Assembly (NCBI GenBank): GCA_032718475.1
Contig: JAUCBJ010004596.1
Coordinates: 1 to 61,466 of the forward strand
Direction of reading: 5' to 3'
Origin: Nemertoderma westbladi
Lineage: Eukaryota > Xenacoelomorpha > Nemertodermatida > Nemertodermatidae
DNA: 61,466 nucleotides
Translations under genes and position numbers: made by a program
Notes under the pieces: model-generated
Seen by the model: the letters and a program-made list of their open reading frames with translations, nothing else
Database searches by the model: none
What the model was told of the DNA's origin: nothing
In this document: positions 46,575 through 56,339 of the stretch, piece by piece
Layout: every line of letters starts with the position of its first letter
How positions within the stretch are numbered: position 1 is the first letter of the stretch

Positions 46575-49500
46575 AATTAAATCATGTAAGCTGCTTTATT
46601 GCTCTTCGGTGAGCAGTTTAGTTACGGCGTTTTTGAATATGTTAATTGATTTTGCGTCCCGTACAGAAGAAAGCAGGGTGTTCCAGACCTCTGGTGCGCG
46701 CACTCTGATTGATTGTCTAGCGATCTCCAGACGGGTGCGTGGTACCGTAAAGTTATTATTTGTTGCTGATCTTGTTCGGTGTTGATGCGTGGTTGATATC
46801 AGTGTGAGTAGAGAAGGGAATATATCTGATGGTAGTAGTTTCTTTATGTAACTATAACTGAGTATTGCAATATGTTTGATGTAAATAGAGCGTATCGTTA
46901 GTGGGGTGAAATTTGTGTTGCCTTTTGATATATAAATTTTCTGTGCTTTCTGTTGCAGCTTGTGTAAAGTTGAAACATTGGTAGTTAGTTTGTCTTCAGG
47001 TTTCCGTCGCTTTCGGCGCCGCCCGTAGTGACAGTGTTTGGTTGAATTTCTATCCATAGTTGTTTTAGTATTTATGTTTTTATATGATTTTATTGCCCAC
47101 ACAGTATTACAGTACCAGTACATTAGGTAGGGATTGATCAACGTATTGTATAATTGTATAACTACAAGTGTTTTTGCGGTGACAAAATTTTTGATCCTAT
47201 TAATTATGCCAATGTTACGACTGATTTTGATACGCAAATAATCACAATGATTTTTCCAGCTGAGGTGTTCAACCATGTTGACGCCAAGAAATTTAATTAC
47301 TTTCTGTCGCTCAATTGTGATTCCATTAATTTTTATTGGTGGTAGTGTGTTTATATTAAGGTGTTTGTTTTGGGTTCGAAAAATGATGACGTTTGTTTTT
47401 TTTATGTTCAGTGATAGTCTGTTCAGTTGGAACCACCGTGTCAATTTGTCCAGCTCATTATTAATATCGGTAATCAGTGAATTTATGTCCACACCCGATT
47501 TAAACAAATTAGTATTGTCGGCGTACAGTATAAATTTAATGAGCTTGGATACGGTAGTTAGATCGTTACAGTAGATTATAAATAAGAGGGGGCTCAATAG
47601 CGACCCTTGTGGCAATCCTATTATAATTGTGGCGAAGTTTGATTTGGCTGTACCTATAGTCACATATTGCACTCGATCTGTAAGGTAGCTAGTAATCCAG
47701 ACAAGGGCAACATCAGTGATCCCATAGCGTTGTAATTTTTGTATCAGGATTTGGTGGTTTACTGTGTCGTCGAAGGCTTCATTTGGCTGGGAACTGAGCC
47801 AGTAGATAGTGAAATATTAATAATGTGAACCAGAGGTTCCGCGATGAGTGTGATTAGTTGGATGAATACCGGATGCTGCCAGGTCGTCATATCCAGGACT
47901 GGTTCTCTTGTTAAGCGAGTTTGCTGTGTATAGAATGTCTTGTGGCGTTATTGTGTTAAACATTTTAAGTTTTACTGTCGGTTCAGTTCTGGGTATGTAA
48001 TCGAGAGGAGAACCGTTTGTGGTTGGTATTTCCTTATCTAGTTTTTGACCTATGTTAATGTAATTGTCATTGAAGGCATTTGCAATTTTTATTGGATCAG
48101 TGTATATTCGTTGGTTGTAAGTTACCAATGTGGGAGAGGGTAATTTGGGCTTCTTACGTATCAGTTGATTGATGTGACCCATACTGATCGGGCATTTTGT
48201 TTCTTGAAGTCAAGTACCATACTGTAATATGTCTTCTTTGCGGTTCTTAGTAAGCTATTCAGTGCATTTCGGTAGTGTCTGAATGATGCCTGTTTATCAG
48301 GGGTTGGGTCCTTGGTGTAGTTTCCATACAGTCGGTCGCGTTTCTTCATCGCTCTAAGCAGGGATTCAGTCAAGCATGGTTTTTCCCCATTACGTATTTT
48401 TACTTGTTCAAGTGGGAAGTGTGTATTGTAGTGGTGCTGGTAAGTATGTAAGAAAGTATCGTATGCGTTGTCTGCCGTAGTTTGTTTGTATACTTCATTC
48501 CAGTTTGTTAATTGCAAGCTGTTTGTGAAAGCCTCTTGTTTTTTTTGTGATGTAGTTTTCGGCGATACATGTATTGATGTTTCGGTTTCTGACTTGTTAT
48601 TATATTTTGTAAGCGTGAAGATTGGAATGCCAGTATCGTATGCGTTGTCTGCCGTAGTTTGTTTGTATACTTCATTCCAGTTTGTTAATTGCAAGCTGTT
48701 TGTGAAAGCCTCTTGTTTTTTTTGTGATGTAGTTTTCGGCGATACATGTATTGATGTTTCGGTTTCTGACTTGTTATTATATTTTGTAAGCGTGAAGATT
48801 GGAATGTGGTCTGAAATCGGAGAGATCAGTAAACCAGATGTTAGTTTCGATGTAGAGTTAGAGAATATGTTATCGATTAGCGTTGCGGAGTGGTGTGTGA
48901 TTCGAGTTGGTTTAGAGATAGTGTGAATGTAATTGTAGGTTGTCATGAAGTTAAAAAGTCGGCACTAACCGGGCTAATATTTGTTTTTAACAAGTCGATG
49001 TTAAAATCACCAAGTAAAAAACAAGGTTTACTTTCGTTATTAATTTTTTCCATAGAAGGTTGTAGGGAAGAAAATGTATCCTGCACAGCGGTATTAGGAG
49101 GCCGGTAGATTGCCCCAATAATTATATTTTTACTTTTCATTTGTGGGATTTCAAGGAAAAGTGTTTCTACTGGAGTTGGGGGTTTACAATGTAAGTCTTT
49201 GCGCTGAAATGCTGGGAGGTCAGTGTGTACATATATGGCAACGTCACCCCCACTTTTGTCTATTCGCGGATGTGAAAATGTTTTATAGTTTGGTAGTGAA
49301 AACTGCGAGTGATCAGTGTCGTGCAGCCAGGTTTTTGAGATACAGTAGCAATCACAGAACTGCCTCGCCAGGCCATATACCCCTGCAGCCAAGTATATGG
49401 GTCCGTAATCCAGGACCAAGGGCGTCCTTATCCCAGAACGAAGGGGGTCCTACTGTAGTTACTTGTTAGTTGTTTTCAGACTGGATAGTAGACTTTCAAT

Positions 49501-49911
49501 TTTATCGAAATTGGCAGACAAACTACGAGCGTTGAAATGAATAAGGGACAGCTGTGGGGAAAGATGGCCAAATTTTAAATTGAAATCTTCAGGAAAGTTA
49601 TAAGTACAGTTACGTAAGTGTGCAGTGTCAGTGGGAATGTGGACGTCGGGGTTAAAGTTCGTGTCAAACTCCGTGTCCTTAGTCGATGTGGGGTCTGTTA
49701 AGTTGTACTTGTTGAAATACTGCGTGTCTAAGTAGTAATATCTATGTAGCCTGGGATACGGAAGTCTCTTGCTGTGAGTGTAAATTCGTTGTCATCAATA
49801 ATATGCTTAAAGGGTAGCGACTCAGATAGACAGGTGGGGCAGAACCAGTTTGAGTTTGAGTTTTGGAAGTTAGTGTAGTCTTTTTGGGAGAGGGTCAGCG
49901 AGATACATTTT
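46575..49911 (-). pseudogene. dead non-LTR retrotransposon (LINE), CR1/L2/Jockey-type
   Basis: Read on the minus strand from 49911, an N-terminal Cys motif (NWFCPTC, then LPF and DDNEF) is followed by an apurinic-type endonuclease: SLIHFNARSLSANF, ISKTWLHD, GDVAIYVH, GAIYRPPN, LLGDFNID, SDHIPI. Reverse transcriptase pieces follow (GSVPSQMK, AFDDTVNH, GLPQGSLLSPLLF, LYADNTNLF), then the C-terminal region typical of this LINE group, ending at the stop near 46596 just before AATAAA. The copy is inactive. The endonuclease Glu codon is AAA (Lys) at 49333-49335. The frame changes at about 48.95, 48.17 and 47.78 kb. A 177-bp segment is tandemly duplicated. RT sequence between the SQMK and AFDD motifs is deleted. 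The catalytic box reads YADN (47514-47525). The 5' side is abutted by the SINE array at about 49.91 kb. The clade within the Jockey superfamily is not resolved. Confidence 0.9.
48456..48809. repeat. 177-bp in-frame tandem duplication inside the LINE
   Basis: The segment beginning GTATCGTATGCGTTGTCTGC at 48456 is repeated from 48633. The 177-bp period equals 59 codons, so the local LINE frame is kept. The copies are nearly identical, so the duplication happened after most other decay of the element. Confidence 0.92.
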
Positions 49912-50245
49912 GCATTTATTATAGGAAGGGATCTTGGGGGTCTTAGCCTCGAATGATAAGTTTATTTTACCGAAAATAACTTATCTTTTATTGGCGCAAT
50001 TGTAGGACTAATCCCATCACATGCGTACTTTTTAACCAGGTAGTGTACAAATTTAGGAATCGCGTAATTTTTTCTTGAAATTAATATCTCATATCTCTCC
50101 AAACCACGTATGCGTTTCGACCTTACTGGGTCTCATCAGCGTGGTGTCGGATTCGAACCTGGGACCTCGAGGTGGAAGCCGAGACTACAACCACTAGGCC
50201 ACAGGTTCTTGAGATATGGAGTATTAATTTCAAAGCCAGCTGCCA
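49912..50245 (-). mobile_element. tRNA-derived hammerhead SINE, unit 1 (3'-truncated)
   Basis: On the minus strand the unit starts at TGGCAGCTGGC beside the poly(T) tract at 50246. It carries a pol III box A (TGGCCTAGTGG, 50191-50201) and box B (GGTTCGAATCC, 50149-50159), then a hammerhead motif and a body of about 180 nt. It ends within the body at the LINE junction near 49912, so the 3' end (AGGGGCT plus poly(A)) present in other units is missing. Confidence 0.85.
50096..50152 (-). ncRNA. hammerhead ribozyme motif, unit 1 (weak helix III)
   Basis: The minus strand has CTGATGA (50133-50139), a 4-bp helix II GACC/GGTC with the six-base loop CAGTAA, and GAAA (50115-50118). Helix I is ACCACG/CGTGGT, extended by TCC/GGA across an internal loop. 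The predicted cut site is after ATA, between 50109 and 50108. Helix III reads ACGCAT, not fully self-complementary, so this copy may be weaker than units 3 and 4. Confidence 0.82.
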
Positions 50246-50670
50246 TTTTTTTTTTTTTTTTTTTTTTAAGCCCCTAATTTTTTATTATTGATAGTAACAA
50301 TGTGTTGGCAAGCTGTATTTTTCGAGGTGTTTGTTATTATACATTTATTATAGGAAGGGATCTTGGGGGTCTTAGCCTCGAATGATAAGTTTATTTTACC
50401 GAAAATAACTTATCTTTTATTGGCGCAATTGTAGGACTAATCCCATCACATGCGTACTTTTTAACCAGGTAGTGTACAAATTTAGGAATCGCGTAATTTT
50501 TTCTTGAAATTAATATCTCATATCTCTCCAAACCACGTACGCGTTTCGACCTTACTGGGTCTCATCAACGTGGTGTCGGATTCGAACCTGGGACCTCGAG
50601 GTGGAAGCCGAGACTACAACCACTAGGCCACAGGTTCTTGAGATATGGAGTATTAATTTCAAAGCCAGCT

Positions 50671-50674
<4 letters not shown>
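50246..50674 (-). mobile_element. tRNA-derived hammerhead SINE, unit 2
   Basis: This 429-bp unit contains box A, a perfect box B (50578-50588), the hammerhead region, the body and a 3' end AATCAGGGGCT followed by A22 on the minus strand (T tract 50246-50267). It is head to tail with units 1 and 3. Its ribozyme core carries one change (see 50525-50581). Confidence 0.88.
50525..50581 (-). ncRNA. hammerhead ribozyme motif, unit 2 (core mutated)
   Basis: The architecture is as in the other units, with the palindromic helix III ACGCGT and helices I and II intact. The core reads TTGATGA instead of CTGATGA (base 568 of the 50-kb line, position 50568). The invariant C3 is changed, which should abolish or strongly reduce cleavage. 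Confidence 0.82.
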
Positions 50675-50701
<27 letters not shown>

Positions 50702-51101
50702 AGCCCCTGATTTTTTATTATTGATAGTAACAATGTGTTGGCAAGCTGTATTTTTCGAGGTGTTTGTTATTATACATTTATTATAGGAAGGGATCTTGGG
50801 GGTCTTAGCCTCGAATGATAAGTTTATTTTACTGAAAATAACTTATCTTTTATTGGCGCAATTGTTGGACTAATCCCATCACATGCGTACTTTTTAACCA
50901 GGTAGTGTACAAATTTAGGAATCGCGTAATTTTTTCTTGAAATTAATATCTCATATCTCTCCAAACCACGTACGCGTTTCGACCTTACTGGGTCTCATCA
51001 GCGTGGTGTCGGATTCGAACCTGGGACCTCGAGGTGGAAGCCGAGACTACAACCACTAGACCACAGGTTCTTGAGATATGGAGTATTAATTTCAAAGCCA
51101 G

Positions 51102-51106
<5 letters not shown>
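50675..51106 (-). mobile_element. tRNA-derived hammerhead SINE, unit 3
   Basis: This 432-bp unit has a poly(A) of 27 on the minus strand (T tract 50675-50701). Box B is perfect (51011-51021). Box A reads TGGTCTAGTGG, still matching the consensus. The hammerhead core is intact. The start reads GGCATCTGGC instead of TGGCAGCTGGC. Confidence 0.88.
50958..51014 (-). ncRNA. hammerhead ribozyme motif, unit 3 (core intact)
   Basis: Core elements CTGATGA and GAAA are intact. Helix II is GACC/GGTC with a six-base loop, and helix I is six base pairs plus an outer TCC/GGA. Helix III is the palindrome ACGCGT, followed by A17, giving a GTA cut triplet. The order helix I, core, helix II, GAAA, helix III, cut site, helix I is type I. 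A two-pair helix III in one molecule is marginal, but two RNAs could share a six-pair helix III. Confidence 0.87.
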
Positions 51107-51143
<37 letters not shown>

Positions 51144-51543
51144 CCCCTGATTTTTTATTATTGATAGTAACAATGTGTTGGCAAGCTGTATTTTTCGAGG
51201 TGTTTGTTATTATACATTTATTATAGGAAGGGATCTTGGGGGTCTTAGCCTCGAATGATAAGTTTATTTTACCGAAAATAACTTATCTTTTATTGGCGCA
51301 ATTGTAGGACTAATCCCATCATATGCGTACTTTTTAACTAGGTAGTGTACAAATTTAGGAATCGCGTAATTTTTTCTTGAAATTAATATCTCATATCTCT
51401 CCAAACCACGTACGCGTTTCGACCTTACTGGGTCTCATCAGCGTGGTGTCGGATTCTAACCTGGGACCTCGAGGTGGAAGCCGAGACTACAACCACTAGG
51501 CCACAGGTTCTTGAGATATGGAGTATTAATTTCAAAGCCAGCT

Positions 51544-51547
<4 letters not shown>
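51107..51547 (-). mobile_element. tRNA-derived hammerhead SINE, unit 4
   Basis: This 441-bp unit has the longest poly(A), 35 on the minus strand (T tract 51107-51141). The hammerhead core is intact. Box B is altered to GGTTAGAATCC, which should weaken pol III factor binding. Confidence 0.88.
51398..51454 (-). ncRNA. hammerhead ribozyme motif, unit 4 (core intact)
   Basis: The sequence is the same as unit 3 across the ribozyme: CTGATGA, GACC-CAGTAA-GGTC, GAAA, palindromic ACGCGT, GTA cut triplet, and helix I ACCACG/CGTGGT. The adjacent box B is mutated. Confidence 0.87.
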
Positions 51548-51579
<32 letters not shown>

Positions 51580-51770
51580 CCCCTGATTTTTTATTATTGA
51601 TAGTAACAATGTGTTGGCAAGCTGTATTTTTCGAGGTGTTTGTTATTATACATTTATTATAGGAAGGGATCTTGGGGGTGGAAGTGGAAGTGGAAGTGGA
51701 CCTCGAAGTGGAAGCCGATACTACAACCACAAGGCCACAGGTTCTTGAGATATGGAGTATTCATTTAATA
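51548..51770 (-). mobile_element. hammerhead SINE, unit 5 (internally deleted)
   Basis: The poly(A) of 30 (T tract 51548-51577) and the 3' end of the body are present. The sequence then jumps from GGATCTTGGGGGT to a run of GGAAGT repeats and the box A region. The central body, hammerhead and box B are deleted, and box A is damaged (TGGCCTTGTGG). The similarity ends near 51770. Confidence 0.8.
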
Positions 51771-52259
51771 GCTAGGAGTTTTTGTGGAAAAATATGTAAA
51801 TTATTTAATTAGTAATTAGATTTAAAGTTTTCTAATCGATTTTTCTCGAAAAGTATTTGGTTTTTCTCATAGCAACGGCATTTTTTTTGTTCATCTCGGT
51901 ACGATCTGTACGATTGGTACGTAGCCAGTGATTGGTCGAAATTTTAAAACCCTATATCTCGAGATCTATTAACTTTGGAGCGTCGAATAAAAGCTTAAAA
52001 TATTTATAGGTCCATCCCCATCATGCTGCCGACGACGCTATCGCGGTCGAACCACCAGTTAAAGAGTTCTGTGCTGTGATTGGTCGATTTTCAAGACTCC
52101 ATATCTCGAGATCCATTCACTTTGGTCTTGGTGCGGCGAATAAAAGATTAAAATGTTTTCTGGAGCGATCTCAGCCCGTTAGTGAAGGTCCCAGTGATGT
52201 TGCAATAACGGTTCCGGAGTTATGGTCATTTCTGTTTGGTCTAATTTAAAATCACAATA
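51771..52259. other. non-coding AT-rich interval with a diverged internal duplication
   Basis: No gene is seen. TGATTGGTCGA followed by CTATATCTCGAGATC and CGAATAAAAG occurs from 51929, and a diverged copy starts at 52077, an offset of about 148 bp. These are probably remains of an old tandem element. Confidence 0.6.
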
Positions 52260-55200
52260 AATACGCTGGAACGAGGTTTGTCGAACCCGCTGCCGCTACC
52301 ATCGGAATGAGGTTGGACAAACCTGCTATGGTCGGAATGAGGTTGGTGTTGGACGAACCCGCTATGGTTGGAACGACGTTTTACGAACCCACTACAGTCG
52401 GAACGAGGTTTGACGAATCCGATATGGTCGGAACAAGGTTTGACAAACCCGCTACGGTCAGAACAAGGTTTGACAAATCCGGTATGGTTGGAACGAGGTT
52501 TGATGAACCCGCTACAGCCGGAGCGAGGTTTGACAAACCTGCTACGACTGTACAGTTGGAATGAGGTTGGACGAACCCGATACGGCCAGAACAACGTTTT
52601 AAGAACCCGCTATGGTCGGAACGAGGTTTGACGAACCCGATACAGTCGGAACGAGGTTTGACGAACCCACTATGGTCATAACAAGGTTTGACGAACCCGC
52701 TATGGTCGCGTTCAGAACGAGGTTTGATGAACCCGCCATGGTCGGAACGAGGTTTGATGAACCCGATATGGTTGGAATGAGGTTTGATGAACCCGCTATG
52801 GTTGGAATGACGTTTTAATAACCCGCTACAGTCAAACTAGGTCTGATGTACCTGATACGGTCAGGACGACGTTTGACGAACCCGATATGGTCGAACCAGC
52901 TACGGTCGCGGTCGGAACGAGGTTTAATTAACCGGCTATGGTCAGAACGAGGTTTGAAGAACCCACTATGGTCGGATCGGAACGAGGTTTGATGAACCTG
53001 ATACAGTCGGAACAAGGTTTGTTGAACCTGCTACCATCGTGGTCGGAACGAGGTTTGACGAACCCACTATGGTCGCGTTCAGAAAGAGGTTTGACGAACC
53101 TGCTACGGTCGCAGTCGGCACTAGGTTTGATGAACCCGCTATGGTCGCGTTCAGATCAAGGTTTGACGAACCCACTATGGTCGCATTCAGAACGAAGTTT
53201 GATGAACCTGCTATGGTCAGAACGAGGTTTGATGAACCCGATATGGTTGGAACAAGGTTTGACGAACCCGGTACAGTTGCGTTCAGAACGAGGTTTGACG
53301 AACCCGCTATGGTCGGAATGAGTTTTGACGAACCCGATACAGTCGAAAAGAGGTTTGATGAACCTGCTATGGTCGGAACGACGTTTTAATAACCCGCTAC
53401 GGTCGGAATGAGGTTTGACGTACCCAATATGGTCGGAACGAGGTTTGTCGAACCCGCTATGGTCGCAGTCGGAACGAGGTTTGACGAACCCGATACGGTC
53501 GGAACGAGGTTTGACGAACCCGATACGGTCGGAACAAGGTTTGACGAACCCGCTATGGTCATAACAAGGTTTGACGAACCCGCTACGGTCGCATTCAGAA
53601 CGAGGTTTTATGAACCTGCTATGGTCGGAACGAGGTTTGACAAATCCGATACGGTCAGAATGAGGTTTGACGAACCCGCTATGGTCGGAACGACGTTTTA
53701 ATACCCCTCTATGGTTGGAACTAGGTTTGACGTACCCGATACGGTCGGGACAAGGTTTGATGAACCCAATACGGTCGGAACAAGGTTTGTTGAACCCGCT
53801 ACAGTCGTGGTCGGAACGAGGTTTGACGAACCCGCTATGGTCAGAACGACGTTTTAATAACCCGCTACGGTCGGAATGAGATTTGACGTACCCGATACAG
53901 TCGGAACGAGGTTTGTCGAACCCGCTATGGTCGCGGTTGGAACGAGGTTTGACGAACCCGCTACAGTCGCGTTCTGAACGAGGTTTGACGAACCCACTAC
54001 GGTCGGAACGACGTTTTAATAACCTGCTATGGTCGGAACGAGGTTTGACGTACCCAATACAGTCGGAACAAGGTTTGTTGAACCAGCTACGGTCACGGTC
54101 AGAATGAGGTTTGACGAACCCGCTACGGTCGCGTTCAGAACGAGGTTTGATGAACCCGCTATGGTCAGAATGATGTTTTAATAACCCGCTATGGTCGGAA
54201 CGAGGTTTGAAATATCCGATACGGTCAGATTTGACGAACCCGCTATGGTTGAAACGACGTTTTAATATCCCGCTATGGTCGGAACTAGGTTTGATGTACC
54301 CGATATAGTCGGGACGAGGTTTGACGAACCTGATACGGTCGGAACAAGGTTTGTTGAACCTGCTACAGTCGCCGTTGGAACGAGGTTTGACGAACCCGCT
54401 ATGGTCAGAACGAGGTTTGAAGAACCCGCTACGGTCGGAACGGAACGAGGTTTGATGGACCTGATACAGTCGGAATGAGGTTTGTCAAACCCACTACCAT
54501 TGTGGTTTGAACGAGGTTTGACGAACCCACTATGGTCGCGTTCAGAACGAGGTTTGACAAACCCGCTACAGTCACGGTCGGAACGAGGTTTGATGAACCC
54601 GCATGGTCACGTTCAGAACGAGGTTTGACAAACCCGCTACAGTCGCATTCAGAACGAGGTTTGATGAACTCACTATGGTTGGAACAAGGTTTGATGAACC
54701 CGATACAGTCGGAACGAGGTTTGACAATCCCACTATGGTCGGAATGACGTTTTAATAACCCGCTATGGTCGGAACAAGGTTTGATGTACCTGATACGGTT
54801 GGAACAAGGTTTGTCGAACCTTCTACAGTCGTGGTCAGAGCGACGTTTGACGAACCCGCTACGGTCACGTTCAGAACGAGGCTTGACAAACCTGCTGCTA
54901 TGGTCGGAACGAGGTTTGACGTATCCGATATGGTTGGAGCAAGGTTTGTCGAACCTGCTATGGTCGTGGTCAGAACGAGGTATGACAAACCCGCTACGGT
55001 CGCATTCAGAATGATGTTTGACGAACCAGCTACGGTCGTGTTCACAACGAGGTTTGACGAACGCGCTATGGTCAGAACGAGGTTTGACGAACCCTTCTAT
55101 GGTCAGAACGAGGTTTGTCGAACCGATACGGTCGGAACAAGGTTTGACGAACCCGCAATGGTTCCGTTCAGAACGAGGTTTGACGAACCCGCTATGGTCA

Positions 55201-55370
55201 GAACGACGTTTTAATAACCTGCTACAGTCGAAACGATGTTTGACGTACCCGATACAGTCGGAACAAGGTTTGTCGAACCCGCTATGGTCGCAGTCGGAAT
55301 GAGGTTTGACGAACCCAATACAGTCCGAACGAGGTAGGACGAACTCGCCAGAGTCGAAACGAGTTTGGCA
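52260..55370. repeat. diverged 30/36-bp minisatellite, about 100 units
   Basis: The basic unit is CGCTATGGTCGGAACGAGGT plus TTGACGAACC (30 bp). A 36-bp form has the insertion CGCGTTCA in place of CG after GGT, and other forms read GACGTTTTAATAACC. The array spans about 3.1 kb and is much more diverged than the 48-bp satellite. Most differences are C/T or G/A at CpG positions (TACGG/TATGG, GACGAA/GATGAA, AACGAGG/AATGAGG). Each unit contains an imperfect palindrome, GGTTTGACGAACC. Open frames on both strands are a by-product of the period. Confidence 0.95.
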
Positions 55371-55483
55371 TAATGAAACAAAAGAAATTTCAATTGGTTT
55401 AATGTATGTGGTAATTTAAATTTTCAAAGATTTTTGAGTAATTTATTGTTACTGGTATATAATTATTGTTCATTTAATTTTGT

Positions 55484-55706
55484 GTGTAAATGCTACGCCG
55501 ACAACCACTGCCAACAACGGGAACTATGAAAATGTAATGTGACTGAGTGACCTGTGACCTGAGTTCGTGACTCTCGTTTATTGTTTTGGTTAGAATAATT
55601 TTCCACTGTAAAGTAAAGTAAAGTAAAAAAAAAACCCGATCATTTCTCTCAATTGATAATTAACATTAATTAGTTTTAACAATGGTTGTCGGCGTAGCGT
55701 TTACAC
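55484..55706. mobile_element. MITE-like element with candidate 10-bp target duplication
   Basis: GTGTAAATGCTACGCCGACA at 55484 is the inverted counterpart of TGTCGGCGTAGCGTTTACAC ending at 55706, allowing one mismatch. The 223-bp element is flanked by TTTAATTTTG at 55473-55482 and 55709-55718, a possible 10-bp target-site duplication. No coding capacity is present. Confidence 0.6.
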
Positions 55707-56005
55707 CCTTTAATTTTGCAGTTGTGTATATTACAACAGGGCGATTTCCATTCATTTGAATTTGTTTTAATTTAATTTTTAATAATGTTATAAAACAGTT
55801 TTAAATAATGCAAAGTGGCAAATGCCAAGCCGTTATCCAACTACCACAGCTGAATATGGAACTGAAACCGGTGTTCATGACTCTCGTTTATTGTTTTGGT
55901 TAAAATTATCTTCCGCTGTAACCTGTTCCTTTACATTCATTTATAATTAACATTAATTAGTGCTAATAATGGTTGTTGATTGACGGCCTAGCATTTACAC
56001 CTTTG
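55563..56005. repeat. diverged direct repeat, offset 310 bp
   Basis: GTTCGTGACTCTCGTTTATT (55563 on) recurs as GTTCATGACTCTCGTTTATT (55873 on). Similarity continues through AATTAACATTAATTAG and GGTTGT to a GCATTTACACC-like end near 56005. The second copy contains a degenerate version of the MITE right arm. Confidence 0.75.
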
Positions 56006-56339
56006 TAACGCCATTTGTATTTAAGTAATAGCGATTTCTTGGACGATGCTACACATTATTTCGTAATTTCTTACAATTTTGTATAAAATATCATATATTA
56101 TAATACTCTTACATTGTATGCTGCTGTGTATTTGTTAGCAGGGATGGCATAACGAAACGAAAAGCTCGAAAGAAATTTCAATTTCGTTGCATGTATGTAG
56201 TAATTTACTATCAGTATTGCCTTATTAGAAGTGCCTTACAGTATTATTGTGGGACGGGCAGCCGGGCACTAAGCTATTGCATTACAATGGTACCGGTACC
56301 AGTACCCGATGGGGGTGATAATTTTCCCATTATATTTAT
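56006..56339. other. AT-rich non-coding interval
   Basis: No gene is seen. A word pair, GGCATAACGAAACGAAAAG and GAAATTTCAATT (about 56148-56195), resembles GGCATAATGAAACAAAAG and GAAATTTCAATT at about 55367-55393, suggesting another old repeat. GTACCGGTACC-type words lie near 56288-56305. Confidence 0.5.

Noticed and set aside
50149-50201. Functional tRNA gene on the minus strand
   Set aside because: Box A and box B are good, but acceptor, anticodon and T stems do not pair properly; it is a SINE head.
50601-51730. ORFs through the poly(T)/poly(A) tracts of the SINE array
   Set aside because: They read homopolymers and SINE body sequence and repeat with the array.
52241-55393. Many short open frames such as repeats of TRFDEPAMVG
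   Set aside because: They come from the diverged 30/36-bp minisatellite; frames break wherever 36-bp or indel units occur.
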